NCBI RefSeq assembly: GCF_900103805.1
Contig: NZ_FNIB01000009.1
Location: 1-64,000 of the forward strand
From: Cryobacterium flavum
GTDB lineage: Bacteria > Actinomycetota > Actinomycetes > Actinomycetales > Microbacteriaceae
Direction of reading: 5' to 3'
DNA length: 64,000 bases
Position 1 is the stretch's first letter. Each line of letters opens with the position of its first letter. The translations under genes and the position numbers were made by a program. This document shows positions 24,628-32,484 of this stretch, piece after piece. The notes under the pieces were generated by a model. It was not told the origin of the DNA. It worked only from the letters and a program-made list of their open reading frames with translations, and searched no databases.

Positions 24628-26106
24628 ATGACGATCGAAGAATTCCTAGTGGCCACCTCCGGACCGCTGGCCATTCGGTTCAGCACCGGCCGCGAGGCCA
24701 TCCGCGTGTACGGCGCTGACGGCCAGGTTTTTACGGCCGCCGGTGTCGAGGCGGGGTTGTCGCTGTTCGCCGCTTTAACCGTCGCCAATCGCCCGGTGTA
24801 CTCCGAGGACGCAGCGATCATGGACCGCGAGCATGCCGCGTTCCTGGTTGCTCTCGGCAACCCACGGATCGCTAACGGCCGAGTCCTCGACCTGGCCCTG
24901 GCACCCGTAAAAGGTAAGGACGCACCAGCGCCAGGATCAGCGCTCGCCTCGCTCATACGAGCGCACAGCGCCGCTGCACCAGCCGCCAAGCGCGCCGCAC
25001 GCAACGTTGAAAACGAAGACCAGATGTGGCGAAATGCCGCCCGTCGTGGATATCGCATCGACAGGTTCGCAATGCAAGAGCAGCGGCAGATTCGCCACCG
25101 TGAGTTGGACGCGGTCAAGCGTGAGTTGGGTGTTGATGTTCGGGTTTCGGATGCCAAGAAGTCGCAGTTCCTCGACCGTCTCGGCGTCAGCTATACCCGC
25201 ACTGGTGAGTACGGCTGGTCGCGCCCGAGCGAGTGCGATATCACGGACATGCCCCTGATCCACAAGGAGGCTTGGGATCGCTATACGAAAGCTCACAGCA
25301 CGCTGAAGCGGGCTCAGATCCTCGACGGGATCGCCGGAAAAATGACACAAGAAGGGCGCGTGCACCCCATCTGGCGAACGAACGCCGCGGCCACCGGCCG
25401 TATGAGTGGGCAGCTCCCGGGGCTCATGAGCGCCATGCGAGAGCTCCGGTTCCTGTTCTTGGCCGAGGAGAATCACGATGTCGTGTCGGTCGACCACTCG
25501 AACCAGGAGGGCCGCGTTCTGGCTCGCCTGATCGGTTCACCGTCCTTCACTAGAAGTGTGCTGGACGGCGACCCATATGCCGACCTGGCGCTGGCCTCCG
25601 GCCAGGAGCGGAAAGCCGCGAAGGTGCAGTTCATCTCGTTCCTCTACGGCCAGAAGCAATCGACCCTCGCCAAGACCGTTGGTGCCGACCAGGCCGCCGC
25701 AACGCACGACGGAATGAAGAAACTCTTTCCGGAGGTCGTCGCGTTCTGCGCACAGCAAACTGAACGCAGCCGCCGTGGCGAAGCCTTGACGACGTTGTGG
25801 GGCCGCCCGCTCCCACGTCTTGACGGCATGACCTACAAGACCCGCCATGCGATCGCCACGAACCTGCAGGTGCAGTCATCTGCACGTGACGCCTACGGTG
25901 CAGCGGTCCGGGCGATCGCCAAGTCGATGGGCCCCGAAGCGTTGTACATCCCGCTGCACGATGAGGCGTTCATTCTTTCGCCCACCGGCCGTTCAGCCGA
26001 GTATGCGGAGAAGCTGCTGGAGGCCATGACGGTCGACCTGGGCGAGGGTGTTGTGCTCACCGGCAAGGCGAAAGTCTCCTTCGGTCGCTGGGCGCAGCAG
26101 GCCTAG
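24628..26106 (+). CDS. Short family-A DNA polymerase, 492 aa
   Basis: Starts 3 bases after the previous stop. The polymerase motifs are visible: motif A VVSVDHSNQEGRVLARL with Asp288, motif B RKAAKVQFISFLYG with Lys332, and motif C YIPLHDEAFI with HDE at 444-446. The canonical motif A, DYSQIELR, is changed to DHSNQEGR, as in some phage enzymes. There is no 5'-nuclease or intact 3'-exonuclease domain, and at 492 aa it is much shorter than chromosomal PolI. It probably copies the element during autonomous replication, working with the primase/helicase. Confidence 0.8.
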   Translation: MTIEEFLVATSGPLAIRFSTGREAIRVYGADGQVFTAAGVEAGLSLFAALTVANRPVYSEDAAIMDREHAAFLVALGNPRIANGRVLDLALAPVKGKDAPAPGSALASLIRAHSAAAPAAKRAARNVENEDQMWRNAARRGYRIDRFAMQEQRQIRHRELDAVKRELGVDVRVSDAKKSQFLDRLGVSYTRTGEYGWSRPSECDITDMPLIHKEAWDRYTKAHSTLKRAQILDGIAGKMTQEGRVHPIWRTNAAATGRMSGQLPGLMSAMRELRFLFLAEENHDVVSVDHSNQEGRVLARLIGSPSFTRSVLDGDPYADLALASGQERKAAKVQFISFLYGQKQSTLAKTVGADQAAATHDGMKKLFPEVVAFCAQQTERSRRGEALTTLWGRPLPRLDGMTYKTRHAIATNLQVQSSARDAYGAAVRAIAKSMGPEALYIPLHDEAFILSPTGRSAEYAEKLLEAMTVDLGEGVVLTGKAKVSFGRWAQQA

Positions 26107-26124
26107 AACTCAACCTCGATTCCT

Positions 26125-26154
26125 GCCCGGTACCTGAGCGGTGCCGGGCTTTTT
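26125..26154 (+). terminator. Rho-independent terminator after the polymerase gene
   Basis: GCCCGGTACC pairs with GGTGCCGGGC across TGAGC, followed by TTTTT. Confidence 0.75.
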
Positions 26155-26312
26155 GCTGCGCCTAAAACCGAATGTAACAAATCTATAACGCTTTGTCATC
26201 GATCGCCGAATATCAGGCTTTAGGCCCGGTTTCGGCGTCTTTCCGCCGCATGTCTCTTCAGTGAAGGCAAAGCGCAAGACAAATTTTGCCCCGATCAGGA
26301 GGCATTTTCGTC

Positions 26313-27368
26313 ATGCAACACATGTTCTCGGTAAACAATCCGCACACGCCGGGCACCGAAGCCCACGAGTTTTTCGAGCTGGCGGCGAGCATCGCAGCCC
26401 GTCGCATCGACCCGACGTTCGCCGAGGAGCTGGATGCAGCTCGTGCCATCGTCGAAGCGGCGGCCACTGCTGAGGCTCGTGCACATGCGAAGGTCGCTGA
26501 GAAGGCCGCGAAGAGGGCGCTGGAGGATGCCGAGCTCAGCTTTGAGCACTCCGCAATTCTCGACAGTCGGCACTTGAAGTCGAAGAAGACGACATTGGGC
26601 CGTGAGAACACCCGCGTCTGGCGCAGTGTTCGTGGCCGGGCACTGCTCGAGCTGGGCGCCGAACGGTTTGCGTACTTCGCCCGCCAGTACGACCTCGACC
26701 GGGCAGCGGCCGCAGAACTCACGATGATGCGCACCGACTTAATCTCGTACATCTGGGAAATCTGGAACTCACCGGCGTTCCTCGAAGCGAAAACTCCGTG
26801 GGGCTACACAAACGAGGTGCTGGGCAAGCGCCTCGGCTATGCCAACAAGCTCGACCGCCTCCGCACCAGCCACAGCGCAGATGAGCGCACTCCGATGACC
26901 GGCGAGGTCCCAGCGGACGGTTCCTATAACCCGATGACCGTGCTTTTCGCGGATAACGGTGGCGAAGCTATCACCAACTCAGAGGACTCGGTCTCGATTG
27001 AAGCTGCACGCCGTTCAGCTGAATTAGAGCCAGCCTTCAGGTCGCCCGCGCTGAACCGTGTCGTCACGCTCCTTGTTACCGGCGGCCTTGTTCCGGAGCA
27101 GGCGTCGGCTCTCGTCGAATATGTCGTTGAGCGGGCGACTGCGGCGACGTCGCCGGCCCGCGCTTATGACGCCGCAGCTCGTGACGCCAAAGTCGTCGCC
27201 GCTCGCCTTGAGATTCCTGAGGCTCTGTACCGGGCGACCGTCAACCTGGTGCTCGGCAATTCCAGCGGTGATATCGGCGTCATCGAAGCGGAATTACGGG
27301 GCATCGACCCGCGGACCGTGAAGAACATCGTGAAGAACAAAAAGAAACTTTCGGCATTTTCTCGATAA
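26313..27368 (+). CDS. Hypothetical protein, 351 aa, weakly sigma-like centre
   Basis: The ATG at 26313 is preceded by AGGAGG at 12-15 bases. The N-terminal 100 residues form a long Ala/Glu/Arg helix, probably coiled coil. Residues about 120-185 (DLISYIWEIWNSPAFLEAKT, PWGYTNEVLGKRL) faintly recall sigma region 2, where D....EIW...W......PWGY...V..R is a common pattern. The C-terminus ends in a Lys-rich stretch (VKNIVKNKKKLS). I do not rely on the sigma resemblance. It sits between the replication module and the small-gene cluster. Confidence 0.45.
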   Translation: MQHMFSVNNPHTPGTEAHEFFELAASIAARRIDPTFAEELDAARAIVEAAATAEARAHAKVAEKAAKRALEDAELSFEHSAILDSRHLKSKKTTLGRENTRVWRSVRGRALLELGAERFAYFARQYDLDRAAAAELTMMRTDLISYIWEIWNSPAFLEAKTPWGYTNEVLGKRLGYANKLDRLRTSHSADERTPMTGEVPADGSYNPMTVLFADNGGEAITNSEDSVSIEAARRSAELEPAFRSPALNRVVTLLVTGGLVPEQASALVEYVVERATAATSPARAYDAAARDAKVVAARLEIPEALYRATVNLVLGNSSGDIGVIEAELRGIDPRTVKNIVKNKKKLSAFSR

Positions 27369-27372
27369 TGAG

Positions 27373-27413
27373 CTCTTTTTCGGGTGGCGACCGGCGCCGT
27401 CTATATAGAGGGG
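27373..27413 (+). promoter_or_regulatory. Element promoter, CTCTTT-N17-GCCGTCTATA
   Basis: CTCTTT (27373-27378), 17 bases, GCCGTCTATATAGA from 27396. It is the sister of the promoter at 22198 and drives the small-gene operon 27453-28881. Confidence 0.6.
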
Positions 27414-27452
27414 AAACAGCCTCTCTCCAATCCACCAGGTAGAGGAAATCAA

Positions 27453-27638
27453 ATGGCTCACTCAACATCATCGGCCGCGGTCGAGCTCGCAGCTCTAAAG
27501 GAGTTGCGCACCCTTTTTCAAACCATTCGTGACGACGCCCAGGAGGATCTCTACCCGGTCCTCGTGCAGATCGGCAAGCTCGAATATCGGATTGCTGTCG
27601 AAGAGGCTGCTGGCCTCACTGGAAGCAGCCGGTCGTGA
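27453..27638 (+). CDS. Hypothetical small protein, 61 aa
   Basis: A helical protein with GAGGAAA as ribosome site. Nearly the whole chain is amphipathic (VELAALKELRTLFQTIRDDA). Its stop overlaps the GTG of the next gene, so they are coupled. Function unknown. Confidence 0.5.
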   Translation: MAHSTSSAAVELAALKELRTLFQTIRDDAQEDLYPVLVQIGKLEYRIAVEEAAGLTGSSRS

Positions 27639-27964
27639 CCGAGACCACCGTCGTCAACGGGATCAAATTTTTCCGCAGTGTGCACCGGGTTTTCCGCGAC
27701 GCGGGCTATTACCGCGGCTATGAGGAGCGGAAAGCAGCCATCTGGGTCTCGGCCGTCAACGAGCTGATTCATGGCGGTTACGGCTGGGCGGTTCTCACCG
27801 AGGATGCCTGGGGCGAGCCCCTGGTCACCGAGTTCGCCACGAACCACTACGGCGAAGGACTGTGGGAGGACGACCGGCAAACCCTCGGCACATGCGATCT
27901 CCGTCTGCGTGGCGACCGGCGCCGAATTCGAAGGGTGGTGCTCTCCCTGCATATTCCGGCCTAG
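27635..27964 (+). CDS. Hypothetical protein, 109 aa
   Basis: Starts at a GTG that overlaps the previous stop (GTGA). It is a compact alpha/beta protein with many aromatic residues near the N-terminus (FFRSVHRVFRDAGYYRGYEE) and a very basic C-terminus (DLRLRGDRRRIRRV). No family recognised. It is second in the operon behind the promoter at 27373. Confidence 0.5.
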   Translation: MTETTVVNGIKFFRSVHRVFRDAGYYRGYEERKAAIWVSAVNELIHGGYGWAVLTEDAWGEPLVTEFATNHYGEGLWEDDRQTLGTCDLRLRGDRRRIRRVVLSLHIPA

Positions 27965-28040
27965 TACGCCGGCTCCACCTACCCCCTAGTCCAAGCAGCA
28001 TAACCATCCAACAACTTCAACCGAAAGAAAGTTCAAAATC

Positions 28041-28550
28041 ATGCGATCACAGATCATCAACACCTTCACCAACAACCCCCTGCTCAACGCCGCTCTCATC
28101 GAGGCGGTGAACGGAACATCGGACCGACTGATCATCCTCACTGGTCGCCATGGAATCGGCAAGACCGTTCTCATACAGGCTGTCGAGCGGCTGGCAGGAG
28201 AGGTTAGCGATGACCGCAGCCGCCTCCCCATCGTCGAGGTCCTGCAACTGAACGAAGGTCTAGCTCAACTGGGTACCGTCTTCGTGCTCGAGCAACGGGA
28301 CTTGAACCATGAAGCTGTCACGGGGTTCACGACGACGGCCGAACCACGTGAAAGCCTCGGGTGCGAATGCCCGGATGTTCTTCTGCGTCTTGCAAGTGAA
28401 GTTGTGAAGAATCCAGACCTCGCCGCGGAGGCAGCCAACGACCCGACGTTTGCAACGAGGTTTATCCATGACATCACGCGGGGTATTCGTTCGGCTCCTT
28501 GGACCCGACCACGCGCCACCGCGCCGAAATCCGTCAAGACAACCAACTAA
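28041..28550 (+). CDS. Small P-loop ATPase-like protein, 169 aa
   Basis: Residues 25-45 read SDRLIILTGRHGIGKTVLIQ, a clear Walker A (GRHGIGKT). A later strand (LGTVFVLEQRDL) may be the Walker B region but lacks a canonical DE. At 169 aa it is shorter than DnaC-type loaders or AAA proteins. The ATG at 28041 follows a purine-rich stretch (CGAAAGAAAG). It lies between small genes of one operon. A role in loading or regulating the replication machinery is possible. Confidence 0.5.
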   Translation: MRSQIINTFTNNPLLNAALIEAVNGTSDRLIILTGRHGIGKTVLIQAVERLAGEVSDDRSRLPIVEVLQLNEGLAQLGTVFVLEQRDLNHEAVTGFTTTAEPRESLGCECPDVLLRLASEVVKNPDLAAEAANDPTFATRFIHDITRGIRSAPWTRPRATAPKSVKTTN

Positions 28551-28564
28551 AGGACCGTAGAGAA

Positions 28565-28756
28565 ATGTTGAACCAAGCTCAAATCGCCGCCCGTCTCCTG
28601 GCAGCCGCGGAACTCATGGAAGCCGTTCAGACCGCTACCACTTCCTACGGCGAGGCCGAACAGGAGGCCGGTCGAACCGGCGTTCTAACCGCTCGCCAGC
28701 ATGATTTCTACCGGGCCGCCCAGGCGGCGGTGATCGCAGCATGTATGGGGGAGTGA
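28565..28756 (+). CDS. Hypothetical small protein, 63 aa
   Basis: A small Ala-rich helical protein (AARLLAAAELMEAVQTATTS) 14 bases after the ATPase-like gene. Its stop overlaps the start of the next gene (TGATG). Function unknown. Confidence 0.5.
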   Translation: MLNQAQIAARLLAAAELMEAVQTATTSYGEAEQEAGRTGVLTARQHDFYRAAQAAVIAACMGE

Positions 28757-28881
28757 TGTCGTGGGACATCTACATCTGTGAGTGTGGCGAGTACGCCAGC
28801 CACCCGGACCGTTTGTGCGGCTCGTGCTCCCTTCAAGAGCTCGTGGACCAACATGCCCACGATGACGATTGCGAGTGCTAG
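28756..28881 (+). CDS. Very small cysteine-rich, probably zinc-binding protein, 41 aa
   Basis: Read from ATG 28756 in the overlap TGATG. The peptide has CEC near residue 8, CGSC near residue 22, and a His/Asp-rich end finishing CEC (HAHDDDCEC). Two CxC/CxxC pairs with extra His residues suggest a zinc ribbon or knuckle. It is the last gene of the operon and is followed by a strong terminator. It may help a nucleic-acid-binding complex. No family recognised. Confidence 0.5.
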   Translation: MSWDIYICECGEYASHPDRLCGSCSLQELVDQHAHDDDCEC

Positions 28882-28923
28882 CCGCCGGCCCACCCCCGCG
28901 CGGTGATCACTCCGACCACCCAG

Positions 28924-28956
28924 AACCCCGGCACGCATTCCGTGCCGGGGTTCTTT
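28924..28956 (+). terminator. Rho-independent terminator, possibly bidirectional
   Basis: AACCCCGGCACG and CGTGCCGGGGTT form perfect 12-base arms around CATTC, followed by TTCTTT. It separates the plus-strand operon from the convergent gene at 28972. Confidence 0.7.
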
Positions 28957-28971
28957 GCACCCCAGCCGCCT

Positions 28972-29544
28972 CTACCCGCGCAGCTTCTGCACTTCGAGAC
29001 GAATATCGAGGAGAAGTTCGGAGGAGGTGACGGCCGGGAGCTGAAAATGTGAGCGGATGTGCTTCAGTCTGTAGCTTGAGTAAATATCGCGCACAGTGCG
29101 GTCTTGGCCGTTAATCGTCAGCGTCGATTCAAGGACCGAATTTTGATCTTCATCGTTGAGAACCCTGCTGAAAAAGAACAGCTGGGCGGCCCTAGCGATT
29201 AATCGAGTGTGCTGCCCTTTGATCTCTTTTGGGTTGTTGGCGTACCAGCCGCCCATGAAGTCTTCGTATGCGGCTTCCCGAGCCAGGTCAGCGGCCGCCT
29301 CCCGGGCGCGATTCGGATGGTGAAGCTCGGCGTAATGTTCCTTGTCGTAGCCAGCACCCCACCGAATCCCTGTAGCGATCGCTTCTTTGCGCATGAGCTC
29401 GGCGTAGCCAACGGTGATGTTCCCTAGGATGCTGTCGCTTATCGGCACTTCCAGCCAGAATTTCACGTAAGCAGCTGCTGTTCCATCCCCGTAGGTGGCC
29501 GGCGGGAAGAGGAAAGTCCCATCTTCATCTAGGTCAAAGTGCAT
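28972..29544 (-). CDS. Hypothetical protein, 190 aa
   Basis: A soluble acidic protein. The ATG at 29544 is chosen because GGGG lies 8 bases upstream; a TTG at 29556 is the alternative. Features seen are an acidic start (MHFDLDEDGTFLFPPATYGD) and several aromatic-rich helices (DFMGGWYANNPKEIKGQHTR). No catalytic motif or membrane span is visible. Function unknown. Confidence 0.5.
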   Translation of the reverse strand: MHFDLDEDGTFLFPPATYGDGTAAAYVKFWLEVPISDSILGNITVGYAELMRKEAIATGIRWGAGYDKEHYAELHHPNRAREAAADLAREAAYEDFMGGWYANNPKEIKGQHTRLIARAAQLFFFSRVLNDEDQNSVLESTLTINGQDRTVRDIYSSYRLKHIRSHFQLPAVTSSELLLDIRLEVQKLRG

Positions 29545-29721
29545 GTCCAGCCCCAAACGTTAGGCCAGTTCAACCCCCCGGCACGGAAATCGTACCGAGC
29601 CACGCAACCCCATTCACCTGCCTTAAAACCCCCATTTCGCGCCACGCTCAACATCCACCCCGTTCTCCGGCACGCCCCTCATGCCGCCCCCGCCTTGCAC
29701 CGAGTCCAGCCCGTGTTCACC

Positions 29722-30129
29722 TCAGGCTTCGTGCCCAGCTGCGAGCATCGCCGCCAGCGTGCGCCGATGCACTTCGGAACTAATCAGCCCATCAGTAAGA
29801 GCGTCGTGCAGCTCCGCGACCGGCCCACAGGCCGGAGAATCCGCGTCAAGCCGCCGAACAACCGGTATGTTGACGACCGCCATAAGGAAGTGGGCTTCCG
29901 TAAACCGGCCGGCCGCGAGGTCACCCGCCAACTCAGCTACTGTCCGCGTGTAGAGCGCCGAGATCTCATCCATCGCCTCCTCATAGCTGATCTCACCACG
30001 TAATAAGCGCCGGACTCGATCCTCCGCCGCATCGGTAATCGGATGGCCGATCGCACGGAAGGCGTGCCAGATCTCTGCCACGCGCTCGTCAAGCTCGGCG
30101 CCCGAAAACTGGCGGTCTGCATCGGTCAC
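29722..30129 (-). CDS. Hypothetical protein, 135 aa, faintly VbhA-antitoxin-like
   Basis: Starts at GTG 30129 with GGAGGGA upstream. Residues 15-50 (GHPITDAAEDRVRRLLRGEI, then SYEEAMDEI) resemble the short helical antitoxin_VbhA pattern (A...RL..GEIS.EEA...I), which inhibits Fic enzymes. No Fic gene is visible nearby and the similarity is weak. The rest is helical. A GCCGCGCATG box lies 28 bases upstream. Confidence 0.45.
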   Translation of the reverse strand: MTDADRQFSGAELDERVAEIWHAFRAIGHPITDAAEDRVRRLLRGEISYEEAMDEISALYTRTVAELAGDLAAGRFTEAHFLMAVVNIPVVRRLDADSPACGPVAELHDALTDGLISSEVHRRTLAAMLAAGHEA

Positions 30130-30157
30130 TGATCCCTCCACTCTGTTCACCTGGTCC

Positions 30158-30167
30158 CATGCGCGGC
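30158..30167 (-). promoter_or_regulatory. GCCGCGCATG box, divergent pair with 30219
   Basis: Copy of the ten-mer on the minus strand ahead of the gene at 29722-30129. A second copy on the plus strand lies 51 bases away and serves the opposite gene. Confidence 0.45.
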
Positions 30168-30218
30168 AACCCAACCACCCCGTCCCGACTTCCGGCCTGC
30201 CACCCGGACCGGGCGGGT

Positions 30219-30228
30219 GCCGCGCATG
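30219..30228 (+). promoter_or_regulatory. GCCGCGCATG box 8 bases before a start codon
   Basis: Followed by ATGGGGTT and then the ATG at 30237. The in-box ATG is not in frame with the phosphoesterase. Confidence 0.55.
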
Positions 30229-30236
30229 ATGGGGTT

Positions 30237-31055
30237 ATGACGACGAATGAGACGGTTGACGATCTGAGTTTGCCCGGTGAAAGCGTGGTCGCGATGGCCG
30301 GGGACTGGCACGCAGATTCTCGCTGGTGCGGCCAGGTCATTCCCTTCATCGCGCGGAAGGTGCCAGGCGTTCGGACGATCTTGCACGCTGGCGATTTCGG
30401 ATTTTGGCCGCCGCTCCGCGGCAAAAGTTTTTTGGGCACGGTTGACTACTGGAGCGCCAGAGCCAATATTTCCCGCGTGCTAGTGACACCTGGAAACCAC
30501 GAGCAATGGGCAAATCTTAATGCCGAGTTCGCGAAAAATCCGAATCAGATCGTGCAAATGAGCGAGGTTGTTTGGGTGATGCCCCGAGGGTTCCGGTTCA
30601 CTCTCGCCGGTCGCTCGTTCATGAGTTTTGGGGGAGGAGCATCGCTGGACTTTCAAGATCGCGTGCCAGAAGTGTCGTGGTTTTACGACGAGATGGCGTC
30701 CGACGCCGAGGTTGACCAGGCGATCGCCGGAGGCCCCGTCGACGTTCTTTTGACTCACGAGACGATCGATGGCGGCACCCCGCTTGTCGAACGGATAATC
30801 GGTGCCAACCCGATGGGGTGGAACGCAACGGAGCTCGCCTATAGCGCTGTCAGTCGCCGCAGAATCACGCGCCTCTATGAGGCTGTAAAACCCGAGGTCC
30901 TGGTCCACGGCCACATTCACGTCAAAGACGAAACAGTCACAGCCACTGGAACGCGGATCTACTCACTGGCCTGCGACTGGGAGCAGGGTAACGCGGCCAG
31001 TTTTGACCTCGAGTCGGGCGCCTGGCAATGGCTCGGTGACCCTCGCCGCCGCTAG
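30237..31055 (+). CDS. Calcineurin-like metallophosphoesterase, 272 aa
   Basis: The metal-binding motifs are present in order: GDWHADSRW (about 22-30), HAGDFG (about 56-61), TPGNHEQW (about 83-90), LLTHE (about 177) and HGHIH (about 232). They bind two metal ions that cut phosphoesters. GDWH replaces the usual GDxH by the same spacing, so the site looks complete. The substrate could be a nucleotide, nucleic acid or phosphoprotein. Translation should be leaderless from ATG 30237. Similar small phosphoesterases occur on phages and conjugative elements, where their role is often unclear. Confidence 0.8.
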   Translation: MTTNETVDDLSLPGESVVAMAGDWHADSRWCGQVIPFIARKVPGVRTILHAGDFGFWPPLRGKSFLGTVDYWSARANISRVLVTPGNHEQWANLNAEFAKNPNQIVQMSEVVWVMPRGFRFTLAGRSFMSFGGGASLDFQDRVPEVSWFYDEMASDAEVDQAIAGGPVDVLLTHETIDGGTPLVERIIGANPMGWNATELAYSAVSRRRITRLYEAVKPEVLVHGHIHVKDETVTATGTRIYSLACDWEQGNAASFDLESGAWQWLGDPRRR

Positions 31056-31324
31056 CACCCAAACCCTGAAAACGGGTGACGATTGATCGTCTCTACGATG
31101 CCGCCTGTAAACGGGATCAGTCGGTCTCCGTCCTCAACATCGATGAAGGTCACCGACGCCGCCTCCCCGGGCACCAGGCGAACCGTATCGACGATCGCGT
31201 ATGGCATGTCTTCGCCAGGCGAGGCGATAGATTTACCTGTTGTCCAATTGCGAACGACCAGGATCACCTCCGTACTCGTGACGATCCGGAAGAGTTCGAC
31301 GGTGGGCTGGGTCGTGGTGGTCAT
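31052..31324 (-). CDS. Hypothetical protein, 90 aa
   Basis: The ATG at 31324 lies exactly 8 bases after a GCCGCGCATG box. It is a beta-rich soluble protein (VELFRIVTSTEVILVVRNWT, VDTVRLVPGEAASVTFIDV). Its stop overlaps the convergent phosphoesterase gene by 4 bases. Function unknown. It resembles the neighbouring 83- and 116-residue proteins in size and style. Confidence 0.5.
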   Translation of the reverse strand: MTTTTQPTVELFRIVTSTEVILVVRNWTTGKSIASPGEDMPYAIVDTVRLVPGEAASVTFIDVEDGDRLIPFTGGIVETINRHPFSGFGC

Positions 31325-31332
31325 GAACCTTG

Positions 31333-31342
31333 CATGCGCGGC
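31333..31342 (-). promoter_or_regulatory. GCCGCGCATG box 8 bases before a start codon
   Basis: Minus-strand copy followed by CAAGGTTC and the ATG at 31324. Confidence 0.55.
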
Positions 31343-31591
31343 ACGCTGAGGGCGGAGACGGGGCGACGAACATCGACCAACGCGCACAGTGCTACCGAAT
31401 AGCCGGGCGCGCCGTCCAACCATCCGCGCACCCGAACTTCGAAGAGCTCAGCCGTGCCGCCGGTCATCGAAGAGCTGGGCACACTGTTGGTCCTCGAACA
31501 GCTCGCCGCACCGTTGGCCGTTGCGATCAACCTCAAAGGATTCTCTGTGCGCCCAGGTGCCCGACGCCGCCTTCGCTCCGCAAGCCACCAG

Positions 31592-32191
31592 CTACCGGTC
31601 GAGCGGCTGCTTCCGAATTTCGCTTGGCGCCAGCCAATCGATCCGATAGATCGGTTTGTTGGTTGTGAACCCCGGCATGCCTTCCTCTGGATCCAGTCCC
31701 GCCCAGGTGACGGTGGCCCGCTCACCAACCGCGAAAATGAAGGACGAAACTTCGTGAGCTCGCCCGTCACCCCGATATTCGTAGGCCTCCGTTTCGAGCA
31801 CCGGCCCGTGCGCTATCCGCGCGCCATCGCCGTTCAGCCACACAACCACGTGATCCGCTTTGGAGAACGCACGATAGATCCCAGCTGGAGAGCCGGGGAG
31901 GAGGGTGGGAACTGACTGAGCGACGCATTCGATGCTCTGGACCGTGCCTTGGTCGAACATGGCGGTTCCCTCCCGGACTTCGACCGTCATGGGCCACCGG
32001 CCGCCAATTCGAAGCTGCACATCAATGATCCAGGCGCCGGCCCAGCGCACAGCGGGCCGGAGCCACGGTTCGGGGAAAGCGCGTGCAATCCCGCCGGGAC
32101 CCATCAACACTCGGACCAGCGGCCGGCCAGCGCACTGAACCAAGTACTCGCCGACCCGGGTCTTGGCATCGATCCGCGATTCGTAGGTCAT
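31592..32191 (-). CDS. Hypothetical protein, 199 aa
   Basis: The ATG at 32191 overlaps the stop of the preceding gene (ATGA), so the two are coupled. It is a beta-rich soluble protein with a repeated pattern of strands (AWIIDVQLRIGGRWPMTVEV, HVVVWLNGDGARIAHGPVLE). No signal peptide or known motif is seen. About 265 bases between its stop and the box at 31333 hold only a weak 48-codon frame that I do not call. Confidence 0.5.
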   Translation of the reverse strand: MTYESRIDAKTRVGEYLVQCAGRPLVRVLMGPGGIARAFPEPWLRPAVRWAGAWIIDVQLRIGGRWPMTVEVREGTAMFDQGTVQSIECVAQSVPTLLPGSPAGIYRAFSKADHVVVWLNGDGARIAHGPVLETEAYEYRGDGRAHEVSSFIFAVGERATVTWAGLDPEEGMPGFTTNKPIYRIDWLAPSEIRKQPLDR

Positions 32192-32439
32192 GACGTGGGC
32201 CGAGGTTGAGGGCCGAGGATGCGGACCGCATTCTCGATGACGATGCCGCCGATGAAGCAGCCACTCTCGAGGTTGACGACGGCCGGTGACCCAATCTCGA
32301 AGAAGGCGCCACTGCTCGGCTCCCACCGGGCGCCGGCGCGAACGGAGGCCGAAGCACCGCCATCTTCGTGGAGCGCGTAGAAAATCGGCTCGATGGTCGT
32401 AGCTATCGCATAGGCATGGAGGATCGGCGGACGTTTCAT
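32188..32439 (-). CDS. Hypothetical protein, 83 aa
   Basis: The ATG at 32439 lies 8 bases after a GCCGCGCATG box, so the message is probably leaderless. It is a small beta-rich protein (IATTIEPIFYALHEDGGASA, VNLESGCFIGGIVIENAVRI). It is coupled by ATGA to the gene downstream. It shares its control region with the divergent gene at 32485. Confidence 0.5.
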   Translation of the reverse strand: MKRPPILHAYAIATTIEPIFYALHEDGGASASVRAGARWEPSSGAFFEIGSPAVVNLESGCFIGGIVIENAVRILGPQPRPTS

Positions 32440-32447
32440 GAGAGGGT

Positions 32448-32476
32448 CATGCGCGGCAGCGAGGGTGCCGCGCATG
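32448..32476. promoter_or_regulatory. Palindromic divergent promoter with two GCCGCGCATG boxes
   Basis: CATGCGCGGCA-GCGAGGG-TGCCGCGCATG: two boxes face away from each other across 9 bases (32448-32457 minus, 32467-32476 plus). Each is exactly 8 bases from a start codon (32439 and 32485). The closeness means that the two promoters probably cannot fire at the same moment. Confidence 0.6.
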
Positions 32477-32484
32477 ATGGTCGC

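Noticed and set aside
31321..31467. 48-codon frame on the minus strand between two small genes
   Set aside because: No ribosome site or promoter box, and overlap with the better supported gene at 31052-31324. It may be a decayed fragment.
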